The translations under genes were made by a program, and so were the position numbers. Under the pieces are notes generated by a model. It had not been told where the DNA came from. It searched no databases and saw only the letters and a list, made by a program, of their open reading frames with translations. From Massilia pinisoli (GTDB lineage Bacteria > Pseudomonadota > Gammaproteobacteria > Burkholderiales > Burkholderiaceae_D): DNA of 64,000 nucleotides. The stretch spans positions 124,001 to 188,000 of the forward strand of contig NZ_JANUGW010000006.1 in NCBI RefSeq assembly GCF_024753285.1, in the 5' to 3' direction. Each line of letters begins with the position of its first letter. Within the stretch, counting starts at the first letter, position 1. Below, piece by piece: positions 32,662 to 42,548 of the stretch.

Positions 32662-33071
32662 TGTCGATCCAGTAGCGTTGCCGCAGCGTCGTTTCCAGCG
32701 CGGCAAGCGTTTTCTCGGGCGTCGATGCCTTGACGTACCCCCAGCGTCCCGTCACCCGGTGCACGTGGATGTCGACGCTGATCACGGGCGTCCCGCACCC
32801 CACACCCAGCACCGGGTTCGCGCACTCGGGACCGACGTCCGCGAATGATAGCAGCACGTCCCGGTCGCAGGGCAGCGCGTCGCCGAAGCGCCGTCCCACC
32901 TCGCGCGCGAACAGCTTGCGCGACACGGGGAGATGATGCAGGTCGGCTTTGTTCGAATGTCGATACATGCCCTTCGTCGGACAGCTGGAACATGGCCGCC
33001 TTGAGCCAGGGCCGGACGGTCTCCTCGATGCGGTCGAGCGCGACGCCGATGTCGAATGGCTCATGTTGCAT
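32546..33071 (-). pseudogene. Decayed endonuclease III-like gene (nth paralogue)
   Basis: The N-terminal part (MQHEPFDIGVALDRIEETVR to about STFEQ) is in one frame. The remainder (LPVSRKLFAREV to the end) is in another, so at least one frameshift is present. By comparison with the family, the segment after FEQ and about 25-30 residues of the helical domain are missing. The hairpin-helix-hairpin reads FADVGPECAN where active enzymes have LPGVG-x-KxAN, so the catalytic Lys is Glu. The VDIHVHRVT Asp motif and the C-x6-C-x2-C-x5-C iron-sulfur motif (CTGNRPRCSTCPVLDMC) survive. Not expected to make a working glycosylase. Confidence 0.78.
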
Positions 33072-33259
33072 GATTCCCGCGTCCGCACGCAGGTGGTCGA
33101 AACGCACAGGTTACGCGCTTGTTAATGAACGTTCCGCTCCGTAGCCGGGTTGCCATACCAAAAGACAACAAAACAGGAACAAATGGTGGCTGTCGTCTTG
33201 CACTCACCGAAACGGTGAGGTATCTTGCTATTTCACAAGGAATATTGACCTAAATCATC

Positions 33260-34615
33260 ATGTCGGCCTCGTTTGCTGAATCCTCGCTCCAGCCCGTGGC
33301 CCGTCTCCTGGGGCACGCCCGCTATGTGTTCGGCGGCCTGCTGCTGTTGACGGTCGCGTTGCTCGTCTGGCAGCACTTCGGCATGGTGGAAGTGCTCGAG
33401 CTGGGTGCCGGTAATTTCCCCGTGAAAGTCAGCGACGACAAGGCCGAAGGCGGCAATTCGGAGGGATGGGTCGAGCGCAAGGGGCAGGATCTCGTCATGC
33501 ATTGCCGCATCGGCAAGAAGATCGACTGGCCTCACTGCAAGCTGAGTTTCGATTTCCTCAAGGGCGCCAAGGGCATCGACATGTCGCGCTTCGATTACAT
33601 GATCGTGGATGCGAGTTATTCCGGGCCGGGTCCGCTGAAATTCGGAATCGTCGTGTCCGAGGTGGAGGAGGGGTACACCCGGCTCGACACGTGGCAAACC
33701 TACAAGGTCGAGCAAGTCGAATCGCTCGATCTGCCGTCCAACGGCAACATGGTGATTCCGATGAACTGGTTCGTCGTGGCGCAATGGTGGAAGGAGACGG
33801 CGAAACCGCCGATCGAACATTCCATCGTCAACCTCGACAACATCGTGTACCTGGATATGGTGTCCAATTTCGGCGGCGTCGAAGGCGAGCGTATCCTGAC
33901 GGTGCACAGCCTGCGCCTGCACGGCAAGTTGATCAGCCGGGATACCCTGCTGCTGTGGCTGGTGGGCGCGTGGGTCGCATGCGCCGTCGGCTGGCTGGCC
34001 ATACTCACGCTCTCGCTGCGGGGACAGCTCAAGGACAGCGAAGCGGCCATCGAACTGCTCAGTACCGTCAACAAGGCCCTGGAACTCGAGGCACGCGACC
34101 TGGCCGGGCAGGCGTATATCGATCCGCTCACCGGCGTGCTGAACCGGCAAGGCTTGCGCGCGGCACTGATGAGTACGTCGAGCCTGCTGGCCGATCCGAT
34201 GGCCGTGATCTTCATCGATATCGACCATTTCAAGTGCATCAACGACACGCATGGGCATGACGTGGGCGACGACGTGCTTCGCAAGTTCGCCAACGTCATC
34301 GCGTCCGGCATCCGCTCGTCCGACCGGCTCGTGCGCTGGGGCGGCGAGGAATTCCTGATCGTCTGCCCGATGACCAATGTGTATCAAGGAAAGATCCTGG
34401 CGGAGAACCTGCGCCACGCGCTGCATCACCACATGTGGCCCGCAGGGTTGCACGTGACGGCCTCGTTCGGCGTCGCCCAGCATCACGAACACGACGAAGT
34501 GGGCGTCGTCATCAAGAACGCCGACGAGGAACTGTATCGCGCCAAGCGGAGCGGCCGCGACCGCGTGTGCGCGCACATCCCGGGCGAGCTGACCGTAACC
34601 GTCAGCGCCGCCTGA
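33260..34615 (+). CDS. Diguanylate cyclase (membrane, GGEEF)
   Basis: 451 residues. One N-terminal membrane helix (YVFGGLLLLTVALLVWQHFG, about 24-43), a ~190-residue periplasmic sensor domain, a second helix (LLLWLVGAWVACAVGWLAIL), a short coiled coil, then GGDEF. The active loop is RWGGEEF, a functional variant, and the substrate-binding IDIDHFKCINDTHGHDVGDDVL is intact. It should make c-di-GMP. No clear RxxD inhibitory site precedes the GGEEF at the usual spacing. The sensor domain may be a carbohydrate-binding-like fold but is not recognised. It is monocistronic. Confidence 0.9.
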   Translation: MSASFAESSLQPVARLLGHARYVFGGLLLLTVALLVWQHFGMVEVLELGAGNFPVKVSDDKAEGGNSEGWVERKGQDLVMHCRIGKKIDWPHCKLSFDFLKGAKGIDMSRFDYMIVDASYSGPGPLKFGIVVSEVEEGYTRLDTWQTYKVEQVESLDLPSNGNMVIPMNWFVVAQWWKETAKPPIEHSIVNLDNIVYLDMVSNFGGVEGERILTVHSLRLHGKLISRDTLLLWLVGAWVACAVGWLAILTLSLRGQLKDSEAAIELLSTVNKALELEARDLAGQAYIDPLTGVLNRQGLRAALMSTSSLLADPMAVIFIDIDHFKCINDTHGHDVGDDVLRKFANVIASGIRSSDRLVRWGGEEFLIVCPMTNVYQGKILAENLRHALHHHMWPAGLHVTASFGVAQHHEHDEVGVVIKNADEELYRAKRSGRDRVCAHIPGELTVTVSAA

Positions 34616-34712
34616 TAACCGCGCCGCACCACACGCGGAATCAGAAATTTCCTATTGACAAAAGTTGTTGGCGAGGCAACCATGGAGGATTGTCAAACCA
34701 ATAATTCTTCCA

Positions 34713-36710
34713 ATGAACCGTCACATGCTATCGCTGTTCGCGGCCGTGGCACTGCTTGCCGCACAAGGGTGCGCGCACGCCGCCGACCGTCCTCCCGTCG
34801 AGAGTTTCTTCGCCTATCCCGACGTCAGTTTCGTGACCCTGTCGCCCAGCGGGCGCTACGTCGCGCTGTTGAATCGCTTGAGCGATGGCAAGCAGGCGCT
34901 CGTCGTCCGCGAGACTGCGGACCTGAAGAAGGTCACCACTGTTTCCACATTCGACAGCCTGCGCCTGCACGAGCTTGCATGGGTTAACGACAACCGGCTC
35001 ACGTTGACGTTGAAGAACACGCAAATCGAGTTCGAAGGCAACGATGACCAAGTCGCTGTCGACCGCGACGGCAGCAACCTGACGCACCTAATCTCGGGAA
35101 ACTGGATGCATGAACAGGAAACGACGGGTTCGTTCATCAAGGACCGGGTACTGACGGCCGACTACACGTTCATGGGCGTGACGCACGACGGTTCGGACGA
35201 CATCATCGTCGGCAAGCTCAGTTGGAACAACATCGACCAGCAACCGCAGGCGATCCATCCGTTCCGCCTCAACACGCGCACGCGCGTGCTGACCGACATG
35301 CTCACGGGACCGCAGCCGGAGCTCGTCCGGGATTGGCTGTTCGACGCAGCCGACCAGCCGCGCGTGGCCGTTACCCGGGGCAAAGGGCGGTGCATCGTCT
35401 ATTATCGGAAGGGCCAGCAAGGGCCGTGGAGCGAGATCAGCAACCGCGATTGCCTCAAGGACGAGATCTTCGATCCGGTGCTGTTCGACAACCGGAACAC
35501 GCTGTACGTGCGCGCCGGCTACAAGGGACGCACGGCCCTGTTCACCTTCGACGTGGACAAAAAGACCCTCGACAAGGAACCCTTCGTCGACATCGACGGC
35601 TTCGATTTCACGGGCAGCGTCGAGCAGGATTTAGCCAACAAGAAAATCCTCGGCGTGCATTTCGTGTCCGACGCCGCGTCCACGGCCTGGATCGACCCGG
35701 TCATGCAGGCGATCCAGAAGAAGGTCGACGCCTTGTTGCCGGGCGCCGGCAACCACGTCACGTGCCCACGGGACTGCCGCGAGCCGGCCGCCGTCGTCGT
35801 CACGTCCAAGTCCGACCGCATGCCGCCTGCCTACTACCTGTACACGCCTGCGGATGGCCACATCATCGGGCTGGGCAGTACCCACCAGGCCATCGACCGC
35901 AAGCAGATGGGCAAGCGCGACTTCCTGCACTACGCGGCGCGCGACGGCCTGCAGATTCCGGTCTACGTGACGATGCCGCCCGAGAAGGCCACCGGACCGC
36001 GTCCCGCCGTCGTCCTCGTGCATGGCGGCCCGTACCTGCGCGGCGGATCGTGGGAGTGGGACGCCGAGGCGCAGTTCCTGGCGTCGCGCGGCTACGTCGT
36101 GCTGCAGCCGGAATTCCGCGGCAGCACGGGGTTCGGCATCGCGCATTTCCGGGCCGGCTGGCAGCAGTGGGGCCGGACGATGCAGGACGACCTCGCCGAT
36201 GCCGCCGCCTGGGCCGTCAAGCAGGGCTGGGCCGACCCGAAGCGCATCGGCATCATGGGCGCCAGCTATGGCGGCTACGCGACGCTGATGGGCCTCGTGC
36301 GCAATCCGGACGTCTTCCGTGCCGGCGTCGAGTGGGCGGGCGTGACGGACATCAAGCTGATGTTCACGGACGTCGAAAGCGACGCCTCCCAGGACGCGCT
36401 CCGCTACGACATGAAGACGCTGATCGGCGACCCGGTCAAGGATCCGGACGCGTTCAAGGACGTGTCGCCGCTGGCGCAGGCCGCCCGTATCCGCCGGCCG
36501 CTGCTGATGGCCCACGGCGCCCACGACCGCCGCGTGCCCGTCGTGCACGCGACCAAGATGCGCGACGCCGTCAAGGCGACGAATCCCAACGTCGACTACG
36601 TCATCTATCCGGAAGAGGGGCACGGCTGGCGCCAGGAGGAGGACAGCATCGACTTCTGGAAGCGCGTCGACGCCTTCCTCGACAAGAACCTGGCGCACGC
36701 GGCGGACTGA
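34713..36710 (+). CDS. S9 family prolyl oligopeptidase-type peptidase
   Basis: 665 residues. The N-terminus MNRHMLSLFAAVALLAAQGCAHAAD is a signal peptide; the Cys at the end could also suggest a lipoprotein. A beta-propeller-like region (about 40-390) precedes the hydrolase domain, with RPAVVLVHGGPYLRGG, the nucleophile GASYGGY (Ser near 518), Asp in HGAHDRRVPV and His in PEEGHGW. It resembles acylaminoacyl peptidases/dipeptidyl peptidases acting in the periplasm. ATG at 34713 gives the best signal peptide; GGAGG at 34684-34688 is rather far upstream. Confidence 0.88.
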   Translation: MNRHMLSLFAAVALLAAQGCAHAADRPPVESFFAYPDVSFVTLSPSGRYVALLNRLSDGKQALVVRETADLKKVTTVSTFDSLRLHELAWVNDNRLTLTLKNTQIEFEGNDDQVAVDRDGSNLTHLISGNWMHEQETTGSFIKDRVLTADYTFMGVTHDGSDDIIVGKLSWNNIDQQPQAIHPFRLNTRTRVLTDMLTGPQPELVRDWLFDAADQPRVAVTRGKGRCIVYYRKGQQGPWSEISNRDCLKDEIFDPVLFDNRNTLYVRAGYKGRTALFTFDVDKKTLDKEPFVDIDGFDFTGSVEQDLANKKILGVHFVSDAASTAWIDPVMQAIQKKVDALLPGAGNHVTCPRDCREPAAVVVTSKSDRMPPAYYLYTPADGHIIGLGSTHQAIDRKQMGKRDFLHYAARDGLQIPVYVTMPPEKATGPRPAVVLVHGGPYLRGGSWEWDAEAQFLASRGYVVLQPEFRGSTGFGIAHFRAGWQQWGRTMQDDLADAAAWAVKQGWADPKRIGIMGASYGGYATLMGLVRNPDVFRAGVEWAGVTDIKLMFTDVESDASQDALRYDMKTLIGDPVKDPDAFKDVSPLAQAARIRRPLLMAHGAHDRRVPVVHATKMRDAVKATNPNVDYVIYPEEGHGWRQEEDSIDFWKRVDAFLDKNLAHAAD

Positions 36711-36731
36711 GCGCCGCGCCGGGCGCGCTCG

Positions 36732-37313
36732 TTACAACGCGATCTCCGTCCCGAGCCGCTTGAGGAATTGCGCCATCCACTGCGGATGCGCGGGCCAGGC
36801 CGGGGCGGTGACGAGGTTGCCGTCCGTGACGGCCGCGTCGACCGGGATGTCGGCATAGTCGCCGCCCGCCAGCCGGACCTCGGGCGCGCATGCGGGATAC
36901 GCGGACACGCGCTTGCCGCGGATGACGTCGGCCGCCGCCAGCACCTGGGCGCCGTGGCAGACGGCGGCGATGGGCTTGTCGGCATGCGCGAAGCCCCGGA
37001 CGAGCGCGATGACCTGCGGGTCGAGACGCAGGTATTCCGGGGCGCGGCCGCCCGCGATGACGAGGGCGTCGTAGTCGTCGGCGTTCGCCTCGGTGAAATC
37101 GGCGTTCAGCGCGAACTGGTGGCCGGGCTTTTCCGTGTAGGTCTGGTCGCCTTCGAAATCGTGGATCGCGGTCTTGACCTTGTCGCCCTTCTTCTTGCCG
37201 GGGCAGACGGCATGCACGGTGTGGCCCACCGCCTGCAGCGTCTGGAACGGCACCATGGTCTCGTAATCTTCCGCAAAATCGCCGGTCAACAACAGGATCT
37301 TCTTCGCTGCCAT
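36732..37313 (-). CDS. DJ-1/PfpI family protein (class I glutamine amidotransferase-like)
   Basis: 193 residues. The fold starts [20 protein letters not shown]. The nucleophile elbow with conserved Cys is [10 protein letters not shown], and an acidic partner lies in GDFAEDYE. Such proteins are protease-like or deglycase/chaperone-like stress proteins; the exact activity is disputed. The start at 37313 is preceded by GAAGGAGAACACG; an in-frame start 90 bases upstream is rejected. It is convergent with the S9 peptidase gene, 21 bp apart, with a GAGCGC/GCGCTC inverted repeat between. Confidence 0.9.
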   Translation of the reverse strand: MAAKKILLLTGDFAEDYETMVPFQTLQAVGHTVHAVCPGKKKGDKVKTAIHDFEGDQTYTEKPGHQFALNADFTEANADDYDALVIAGGRAPEYLRLDPQVIALVRGFAHADKPIAAVCHGAQVLAAADVIRGKRVSAYPACAPEVRLAGGDYADIPVDAAVTDGNLVTAPAWPAHPQWMAQFLKRLGTEIAL

Positions 37314-37427
37314 CGTGTTCTCCTTCGAGGTTCCCTGGGTGTCGGAATGACTCGACAAAGATACCATCGTCGCAGCGGGCTCGTAAGGCTTGATTTTGGG
37401 CACGCTTCGTTGCCCGGGACGGACCGG

Positions 37428-39293
37428 TCAGGCAGCCGGCACCCGCTCCTCGAGCACGCGCGCGCGCAGTGCCGCCAGCGGCAGCGGGCGCGCCAGCAGG
37501 TAGCCCTGCACGTAGTCGCAGCCGGCCTGGCGCAGCCAGTCGAACTGCTCGGGCTCCTCGACGCCTTCGGCGACCACGGTCAGGTTGAAGCCGTGGGCGA
37601 GGGCGATCACGGCGCCGGCGATCGTCGTGCCGGACGTGGGCAGCAGCCGGACGAAGCTGCGGTCGATCTTGAGGTGGTTGATCGGAAAGGTCTGCAGGTA
37701 GGCCAGCGACGAGTAGCCGGTGCCGAAGTCGTCGATCGACAGGCGCACGCCCAGCGCGCGCACGTTGTGCATGAAGTCGACGGCGCCGTCCAGGTCTTCC
37801 ATCAGCATGCTCTCGGTGAGCTCCAGTTCCAGCCGGTCGGCCGGCATGCCGGTCGCGCGCAGCGCGCGCTCGACGACGCCGATGAAGTCCTTGTCGCGCA
37901 ACTGGCGCGCGGAGACGTTCACCGCCATGCTGAGCCAGGTGCCGGTCTGGCGGTGCAGGGCGACGGCGTCCATGCAGGCGCGCTCCAGCACCCATTTGCC
38001 GATCTCGACGATCAGGCCCGTTTCCTCGGCGACGGGGATGAATTCGGCCGGCGAGATATAGCCCTGCTCCGGATGCGGCCAGCGCAGCAGCGCCTCCACG
38101 CCGACCATCTTGCGCGAGCCGCATGCGAATTGCGGCTGGTAGCACAGTTCCAGCAGGCCCGCCTCGAGGTGGCGGCGCAGGTCGCGTTCCAGGCGCGCAC
38201 GGCGCTGCGTGGCGAGGATCATCTCGCGCTCGAACACGGCCACCGTGTCGCGGCCGTTGGCCTTGGCGCGGTACAGCGCGGCGTCGGCATTGCTGAGCAG
38301 CTCGCTCATCGTACGCGCATCGTTCGGGAATACGCAGGCGCCGATGCTGGCCGTGGGCCGCACTTCCATGCCCTCGACCTGCAGCGGCTCGCGCAGCGCG
38401 GCGACGATGCGACGGCCCACGCGTTCCAGTTCGTCCGGATCGTCCAGCGGCGCGACGATCACGGCGAATTCGTCGCCGCCGATGCGGCCGATGCGGTCGC
38501 TGGGGCGCGCCGTCGCACGCAGCCGGCTCGCGACCTGGCGCAGCAGGTGGTCGCCGGCCGCGTGGCCGGCCGTGTCGTTGACGACCTTGAAGTTGTCGAG
38601 GTCGATCAGCAGCAGGCCGACACGGCCGCCCGCCTCGGTCAGCAGCGCGATCTCCAGTTCCAGCGACTCGTACGTGCAGCGGCGGTTCGGCAGGTCGGTC
38701 ACGGTGTCGGTATAGGCCAGGTGCTTCAGCTGCGATTCGGCCTGGCGCATACGTGCCTTGGAGCGGCGCGTGAGCAGCGACGTCGTCACCAGCGCGCCCA
38801 GCGACGCCAGCGCGAGCAGGGCGCCGTAGCGCAGCAGGCCGTTGCGGATGCCGACCGTGTCCGCCGTCAGCACGACCCGGCCCAGCGTCATGCCGCGGTA
38901 GCGGACCGGGCGCGCCACCGACAGCGGCGCGAACAGCGTCCAGTCGCGCAGCAGCGGCGGCGTCCCGTCGACGGCGCCGTTGCGGTACGCGGCGAATTCC
39001 ACGTCCTGGCGGTCATATACCGTGGCGGCCGCGAGGAACGACGAGTGGCGGAACGAGCGCAGCATCTCGTGCGCGGCGTCCTGGTCGCGGAACATCAACG
39101 TGGCCGATACGTTGTCGGCGATGATCGCGGCCTGCACCGTGAGGTCGTCCGTGAGGCTGCGGCGCAGCGCGACGAACTGGTAGGCGAGCAGGATGCAGCA
39201 GGCGACGCCCAGCGCGGCCGCCGCGGCCAGCAGCTGGCCGAGGCCGGCCATGCGGCTCAGCTCCCCGGGGCGGCGTGCGGTCGTCGGGTTCAT
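37428..39293 (-). CDS. Bifunctional GGDEF/EAL protein with CHASE8-like periplasmic sensor (YfiN-like plus EAL)
   Basis: 621 residues. Membrane helix one ([22 protein letters not shown]), a periplasmic sensor like that of YfiN/TpbB ([20 protein letters not shown], the CHASE8 motif), helix two, then GGDEF with RIGGDEF intact. EAL follows with all key parts: [37 protein letters not shown] and AEGVE. Both synthesis and breakdown of c-di-GMP are possible. It overlaps the YfiR gene by four bases (ATGA), so YfiR in the periplasm is expected to restrain it. GAGGAACG precedes the start. Confidence 0.93.
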   Translation of the reverse strand: MNPTTARRPGELSRMAGLGQLLAAAAALGVACCILLAYQFVALRRSLTDDLTVQAAIIADNVSATLMFRDQDAAHEMLRSFRHSSFLAAATVYDRQDVEFAAYRNGAVDGTPPLLRDWTLFAPLSVARPVRYRGMTLGRVVLTADTVGIRNGLLRYGALLALASLGALVTTSLLTRRSKARMRQAESQLKHLAYTDTVTDLPNRRCTYESLELEIALLTEAGGRVGLLLIDLDNFKVVNDTAGHAAGDHLLRQVASRLRATARPSDRIGRIGGDEFAVIVAPLDDPDELERVGRRIVAALREPLQVEGMEVRPTASIGACVFPNDARTMSELLSNADAALYRAKANGRDTVAVFEREMILATQRRARLERDLRRHLEAGLLELCYQPQFACGSRKMVGVEALLRWPHPEQGYISPAEFIPVAEETGLIVEIGKWVLERACMDAVALHRQTGTWLSMAVNVSARQLRDKDFIGVVERALRATGMPADRLELELTESMLMEDLDGAVDFMHNVRALGVRLSIDDFGTGYSSLAYLQTFPINHLKIDRSFVRLLPTSGTTIAGAVIALAHGFNLTVVAEGVEEPEQFDWLRQAGCDYVQGYLLARPLPLAALRARVLEERVPAA

Positions 39294-39778
39294 AGCACGT
39301 TCCTCGCGAGGCGCAGCAGGTGCGAGGAAAAGCGCAGGCCGTTCCTGGCCGCTTCCTGCGTGTCGATGTCGAAGCGGATGTGCTCGTCGTCCTCGACGAG
39401 CGTGATCGCCGCCTTGCTGCCGATGCCGTCGCGCACGACGAGCATGCCCATCACGGGCAGCGCGGGACGTTCCACCGTGCGCGCCAGCACGGCGATGTCG
39501 CAGCGCGGCGCCTTCGGGTGCGCGAGGTCGGTCAGGGTCCAGGGGCGGCCGTTGACGGGCTTGCCGTTCAGCGCCTGCAGGCGGGGCCACAGCGGATTGT
39601 CGGGGCTCGCGCACACGACGAGCGGCGCCTTCGCATTCCCGTCCGGCCAGGTCGTGAACAGGGCGAAGTTGAAGATGTATGCCGCCTTCAGGTCCACGCC
39701 CTCGACCTGCGCCAGGCATGCGTTTGCCGCCAGCCCGAGGCCGGCGGCCAGCGCGAGGAGGGTGAGCGCGCGGACCAT
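39290..39778 (-). CDS. yfiR: YfiR family periplasmic regulator (DUF4154)
   Basis: 162 residues with a signal peptide ([23 protein letters not shown]). The family core is [20 protein letters not shown], then [23 protein letters not shown] and [15 protein letters not shown]. In Pseudomonas YfiR holds the diguanylate cyclase YfiN inactive from the periplasm. Here the target should be the coupled GGDEF/EAL protein. It starts two bases after the TonB receptor stop, making the three genes one operon. Confidence 0.88.
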   Translation of the reverse strand: MVRALTLLALAAGLGLAANACLAQVEGVDLKAAYIFNFALFTTWPDGNAKAPLVVCASPDNPLWPRLQALNGKPVNGRPWTLTDLAHPKAPRCDIAVLARTVERPALPVMGMLVVRDGIGSKAAITLVEDDEHIRFDIDTQEAARNGLRFSSHLLRLARNVL

Positions 39779-39780
39779 GG

Positions 39781-41820
39781 TCAGAACCGCCAGTCCAGTT
39801 TGGCGGCCAGCGTCCGGCCTTCGCGCGCGAGCGTCGGCTGGATGAAGGCGGGGCCGGCGATGTCGGCGTAGCGCTTGTCCGTCGCGTTGTACGCGCTCAG
39901 CGACAGCTCGGTGCGCGGCAGCAGCTCCAGCGCGGAGATGGTGACGTTGGCCACGCAGTAGCCGCCCGCGACGCCCGTGTCGGCGAGGCGCTTGCCGCTG
40001 CACAGCAGTTCGGCGCCCACGCGGCCGCCGCGCCAGCCCAGCGGCACCGTGAGGTTGGCCTTGGCCAGGTGGCGCGGCGAATCGGTCATGGAGGCGCCGT
40101 CCGTGCCGCGCGCAAGCTGCCAGGAATAGCTGGCGCGCAGGCGCACGAGGCCGAAGTCGCGGTCGAGCGCGGCCTCGAGGCCGCGGGCGTCGGCGTGGTC
40201 GATGTTGTTGAAGATGAGCATGCCCGTGGCCGGATCGACCTGCTGGCTGATCAGGTCGTCCATGACGTAGCGGAACAACGACAGCGTGGCATGGCCGCCG
40301 CCCGCGAGCGCGTGTTCGAGCACCAGCTCGCGCGTCGCGATCCGTTCCGGCCGCAGATTCGGATTGGGGAGCATGGCGTTCATGGCCGGCAGCGCGTAAT
40401 ACATCTCGTAGGCGCTGGCCGCGCGGAAGGCGCTGCCCTCGATCAGCTTGACGGTGTCGGCCTGCGTCGCCTTGTACACGACGGCCACGCGCGGGCTGAA
40501 GCGATGCACGTCCGGATCGTTGCGGTCGTCGTAACGCACGCCCGCGTTGACCAGGAAGCCGGCCGGCAGGCGGATCTCGTCTTCCACGAAGACGGCGCGG
40601 CGCGTCGCGCTGCGGCGGTCGTCCAGCAGCGGCTCGTACGGCAGTTCGTTGTAGTTGGTCTGGTCGCGGTGCACGTCGCGTCCCAGCTCGGCGCCGATCA
40701 CGATCTTCTGATGCGGGAGGCCGGTCAGCGTCGCGTGCACGCCCGCGTCGAACCAGCGCGCATGGGCGCCGTCGATGTTCAGGCGGGCCGCGCCGGTGGC
40801 GTCGGGATACCAGCCGGGGCCTACGTAGTCGGCCTGGCCCGAGTGCAGCTGGGCCGCGAGCGCCAGCGCGGGCGCGACCTGGGCGTCCCACGTGAGACCG
40901 ATGCTCGTCTGCGTATCGCGCGTCTGGTTCGGCATGCCGAACACGGCGTCGAAGGAGCCCGTCGGCACGCCCTTGGTGCGCGCCACGTGGCTGGCCGACA
41001 AGGTCACGCCGCCGAAGCTGCCCTTGACGAGGAAGTTCTGTGCGCGGTCCCAGTCGAGGTGACGTGCCACGCCGCCGTTGGTGTCGGGTGAATCGTATTC
41101 AGGAAAGTACAGGTCGCGGCCCGCGCGCTGATACGCGCTGGCGGACAGCAGCACGTCGGCGCCATTCTGCCCGTGCCAGCCGTAGCTCGTGCGCGCGCGG
41201 CGCTCGCCTTGCGTACCGGCGGCGACGGTGCCGCGCACGCCGGACAGGCCGCTGCCGTCGCGGGTGACGACGTTGATCACGCCGAACAGCGCGTTCGACC
41301 CATACACGGCCGAGCCGGGACCGGGCACGAATTCGATGCGCTTGACCATGTCCATGTCGAGCAGCCCTTCGGTGCCGATGAGGGCCTGGTCGTACACGGC
41401 GTCGTTGACGCGCACGCCGTCGACGAGCAGCAGGAAGCGGCTGTTGTAGTCGCCCGGCCGGAGGAAGCCGCGCGCGCCCAGGTAGGCGTAGTTGCGGTCG
41501 TTCGTCACGTACAGGCCGGGCAGCGTGGCCAGCGCGTCGGCCAGCGTGCGCCAGCCGAAGTCGCGGATGTCCGCGGCCGTCAGCACGACCACGGACGACG
41601 GCGCGTCGCTGATCGGCTGGGCGAATTTCGACGCGGCCGTCACGACCCGCATCTGCATCAGGTCTTCCAGCGGGATGCTGGTGAGGGCGCGGATGTCGCC
41701 GTCGTCGGACGCGGACGCATCCGTGCCTGCCGGGCCCGGCGCCGCGTGGGCGCAGGTCAGCTGGAGCGTGCAGGCGAGGATGGGGAGTACGGTGGCGCGC
41801 GGTGCAAGGCGTTTGGACAT
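39781..41820 (-). CDS. TonB-dependent outer-membrane receptor
   Basis: 679 residues with a signal peptide. The plug domain opens with [40 protein letters not shown] and carries [11 protein letters not shown] and [18 protein letters not shown] 22-strand barrel follows, ending in aromatic WRF. The plug starts '[10 protein letters not shown]', the form seen in receptors coupled to signalling genes in several Gram-negatives. Ligand unknown; the barrel gives no hint by eye. It is the first gene of the receptor-YfiR-GGDEF/EAL operon, so receptor use may be tied to c-di-GMP control. Confidence 0.9.
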   Translation of the reverse strand: MSKRLAPRATVLPILACTLQLTCAHAAPGPAGTDASASDDGDIRALTSIPLEDLMQMRVVTAASKFAQPISDAPSSVVVLTAADIRDFGWRTLADALATLPGLYVTNDRNYAYLGARGFLRPGDYNSRFLLLVDGVRVNDAVYDQALIGTEGLLDMDMVKRIEFVPGPGSAVYGSNALFGVINVVTRDGSGLSGVRGTVAAGTQGERRARTSYGWHGQNGADVLLSASAYQRAGRDLYFPEYDSPDTNGGVARHLDWDRAQNFLVKGSFGGVTLSASHVARTKGVPTGSFDAVFGMPNQTRDTQTSIGLTWDAQVAPALALAAQLHSGQADYVGPGWYPDATGAARLNIDGAHARWFDAGVHATLTGLPHQKIVIGAELGRDVHRDQTNYNELPYEPLLDDRRSATRRAVFVEDEIRLPAGFLVNAGVRYDDRNDPDVHRFSPRVAVVYKATQADTVKLIEGSAFRAASAYEMYYALPAMNAMLPNPNLRPERIATRELVLEHALAGGGHATLSLFRYVMDDLISQQVDPATGMLIFNNIDHADARGLEAALDRDFGLVRLRASYSWQLARGTDGASMTDSPRHLAKANLTVPLGWRGGRVGAELLCSGKRLADTGVAGGYCVANVTISALELLPRTELSLSAYNATDKRYADIAGPAFIQPTLAREGRTLAAKLDWRF

Positions 41821-42087
41821 GGGATGACGCGGGCCGCGTGTAACGGCACGTCTCCTTCAGATTGTTTCAAATAATCACTTATAAGTACTATAAAGAAACT
41901 TCGACGCGCTGGCATCCAAAGTTGCATCAAAAAGACAGAATTCTAATGTTTATGGTGCGCATCATTCCATAATGCACCAAAAGAGGGAAGTTACACTCGC
42001 TTGCAATTGATACTGTTTCACTATTTCCAGATTGATTCCCGGCAGTTAATCTGTGCATATGTTTGTTACAACGATAAGGGGAATACC

Positions 42088-42543
42088 ATGCAACGCACCT
42101 CCACCCGCCTGATCTCGCGCGCCGTCCTGGCCGCCGCATTTGCCGCCGCCAGCGCCGCGCCGTTCGCAGTCCAGGCCGCACCCGACCACCACGCGCGCGC
42201 CGAAGCGGAATGCCGCAACTGCGGCACCGTCGTGTCGACCCATACGTACAAACGTGAACCGCAGAGCGCCAGCGGCGTGGGCGGCGTGGGCGGCGCCGTC
42301 GTGGGCGGCCTGCTGGGCAACCAGGTCGGCAGCGGCCGCGGCCGCACGCTCGCCACAGTGGCGGGTGCGGTGGGCGGCGCCTATGCCGGCAACCGCATCG
42401 AGCGCAACATGAAGGCCGAGACCTACACCGACGTGCGCGTCAAGATGGCCGTGGGCGGCTACCGCACGTTCACGGAAAAGGGCGCACCGCGCTTCCACAA
42501 CGGCGAACACGTGCGCGTGCTGGACGGCCGTCTCGTCCGCTGA
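42088..42543 (+). CDS. Glycine-zipper 2TM envelope protein (SlyB/17-kDa antigen-like)
   Basis: 151 residues. A signal peptide (LISRAVLAAAFAAASAAPFAVQA) precedes CRNCGTVVSTHTYKREPQ. The glycine zipper GVGGVGGAVVGGLLGNQVG and TVAGAVGGAYAGNRIE follows, then a small beta domain (YTDVRVKMAVGGYRTF). It is located in the periplasm or outer membrane and thought to support envelope integrity. AAGGGGA precedes the ATG. Its 267-bp upstream region is shared with the divergent TonB receptor; TTGATT and CATAT-like boxes exist but no clean promoter. Confidence 0.87.
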   Translation: MQRTSTRLISRAVLAAAFAAASAAPFAVQAAPDHHARAEAECRNCGTVVSTHTYKREPQSASGVGGVGGAVVGGLLGNQVGSGRGRTLATVAGAVGGAYAGNRIERNMKAETYTDVRVKMAVGGYRTFTEKGAPRFHNGEHVRVLDGRLVR

Positions 42544-42548
42544 GCCCC

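Noticed and set aside
32546..33088. A functional endonuclease III gene
   Set aside because: Frame disruption, missing helices and loss of the catalytic Lys argue for a pseudogene despite the intact iron-sulfur cysteines.
36768..39845. A 1025-codon plus-strand frame opposite the DJ-1 and GGDEF/EAL genes
   Set aside because: The minus-strand genes show intact catalytic motifs; the long frame is a shadow.
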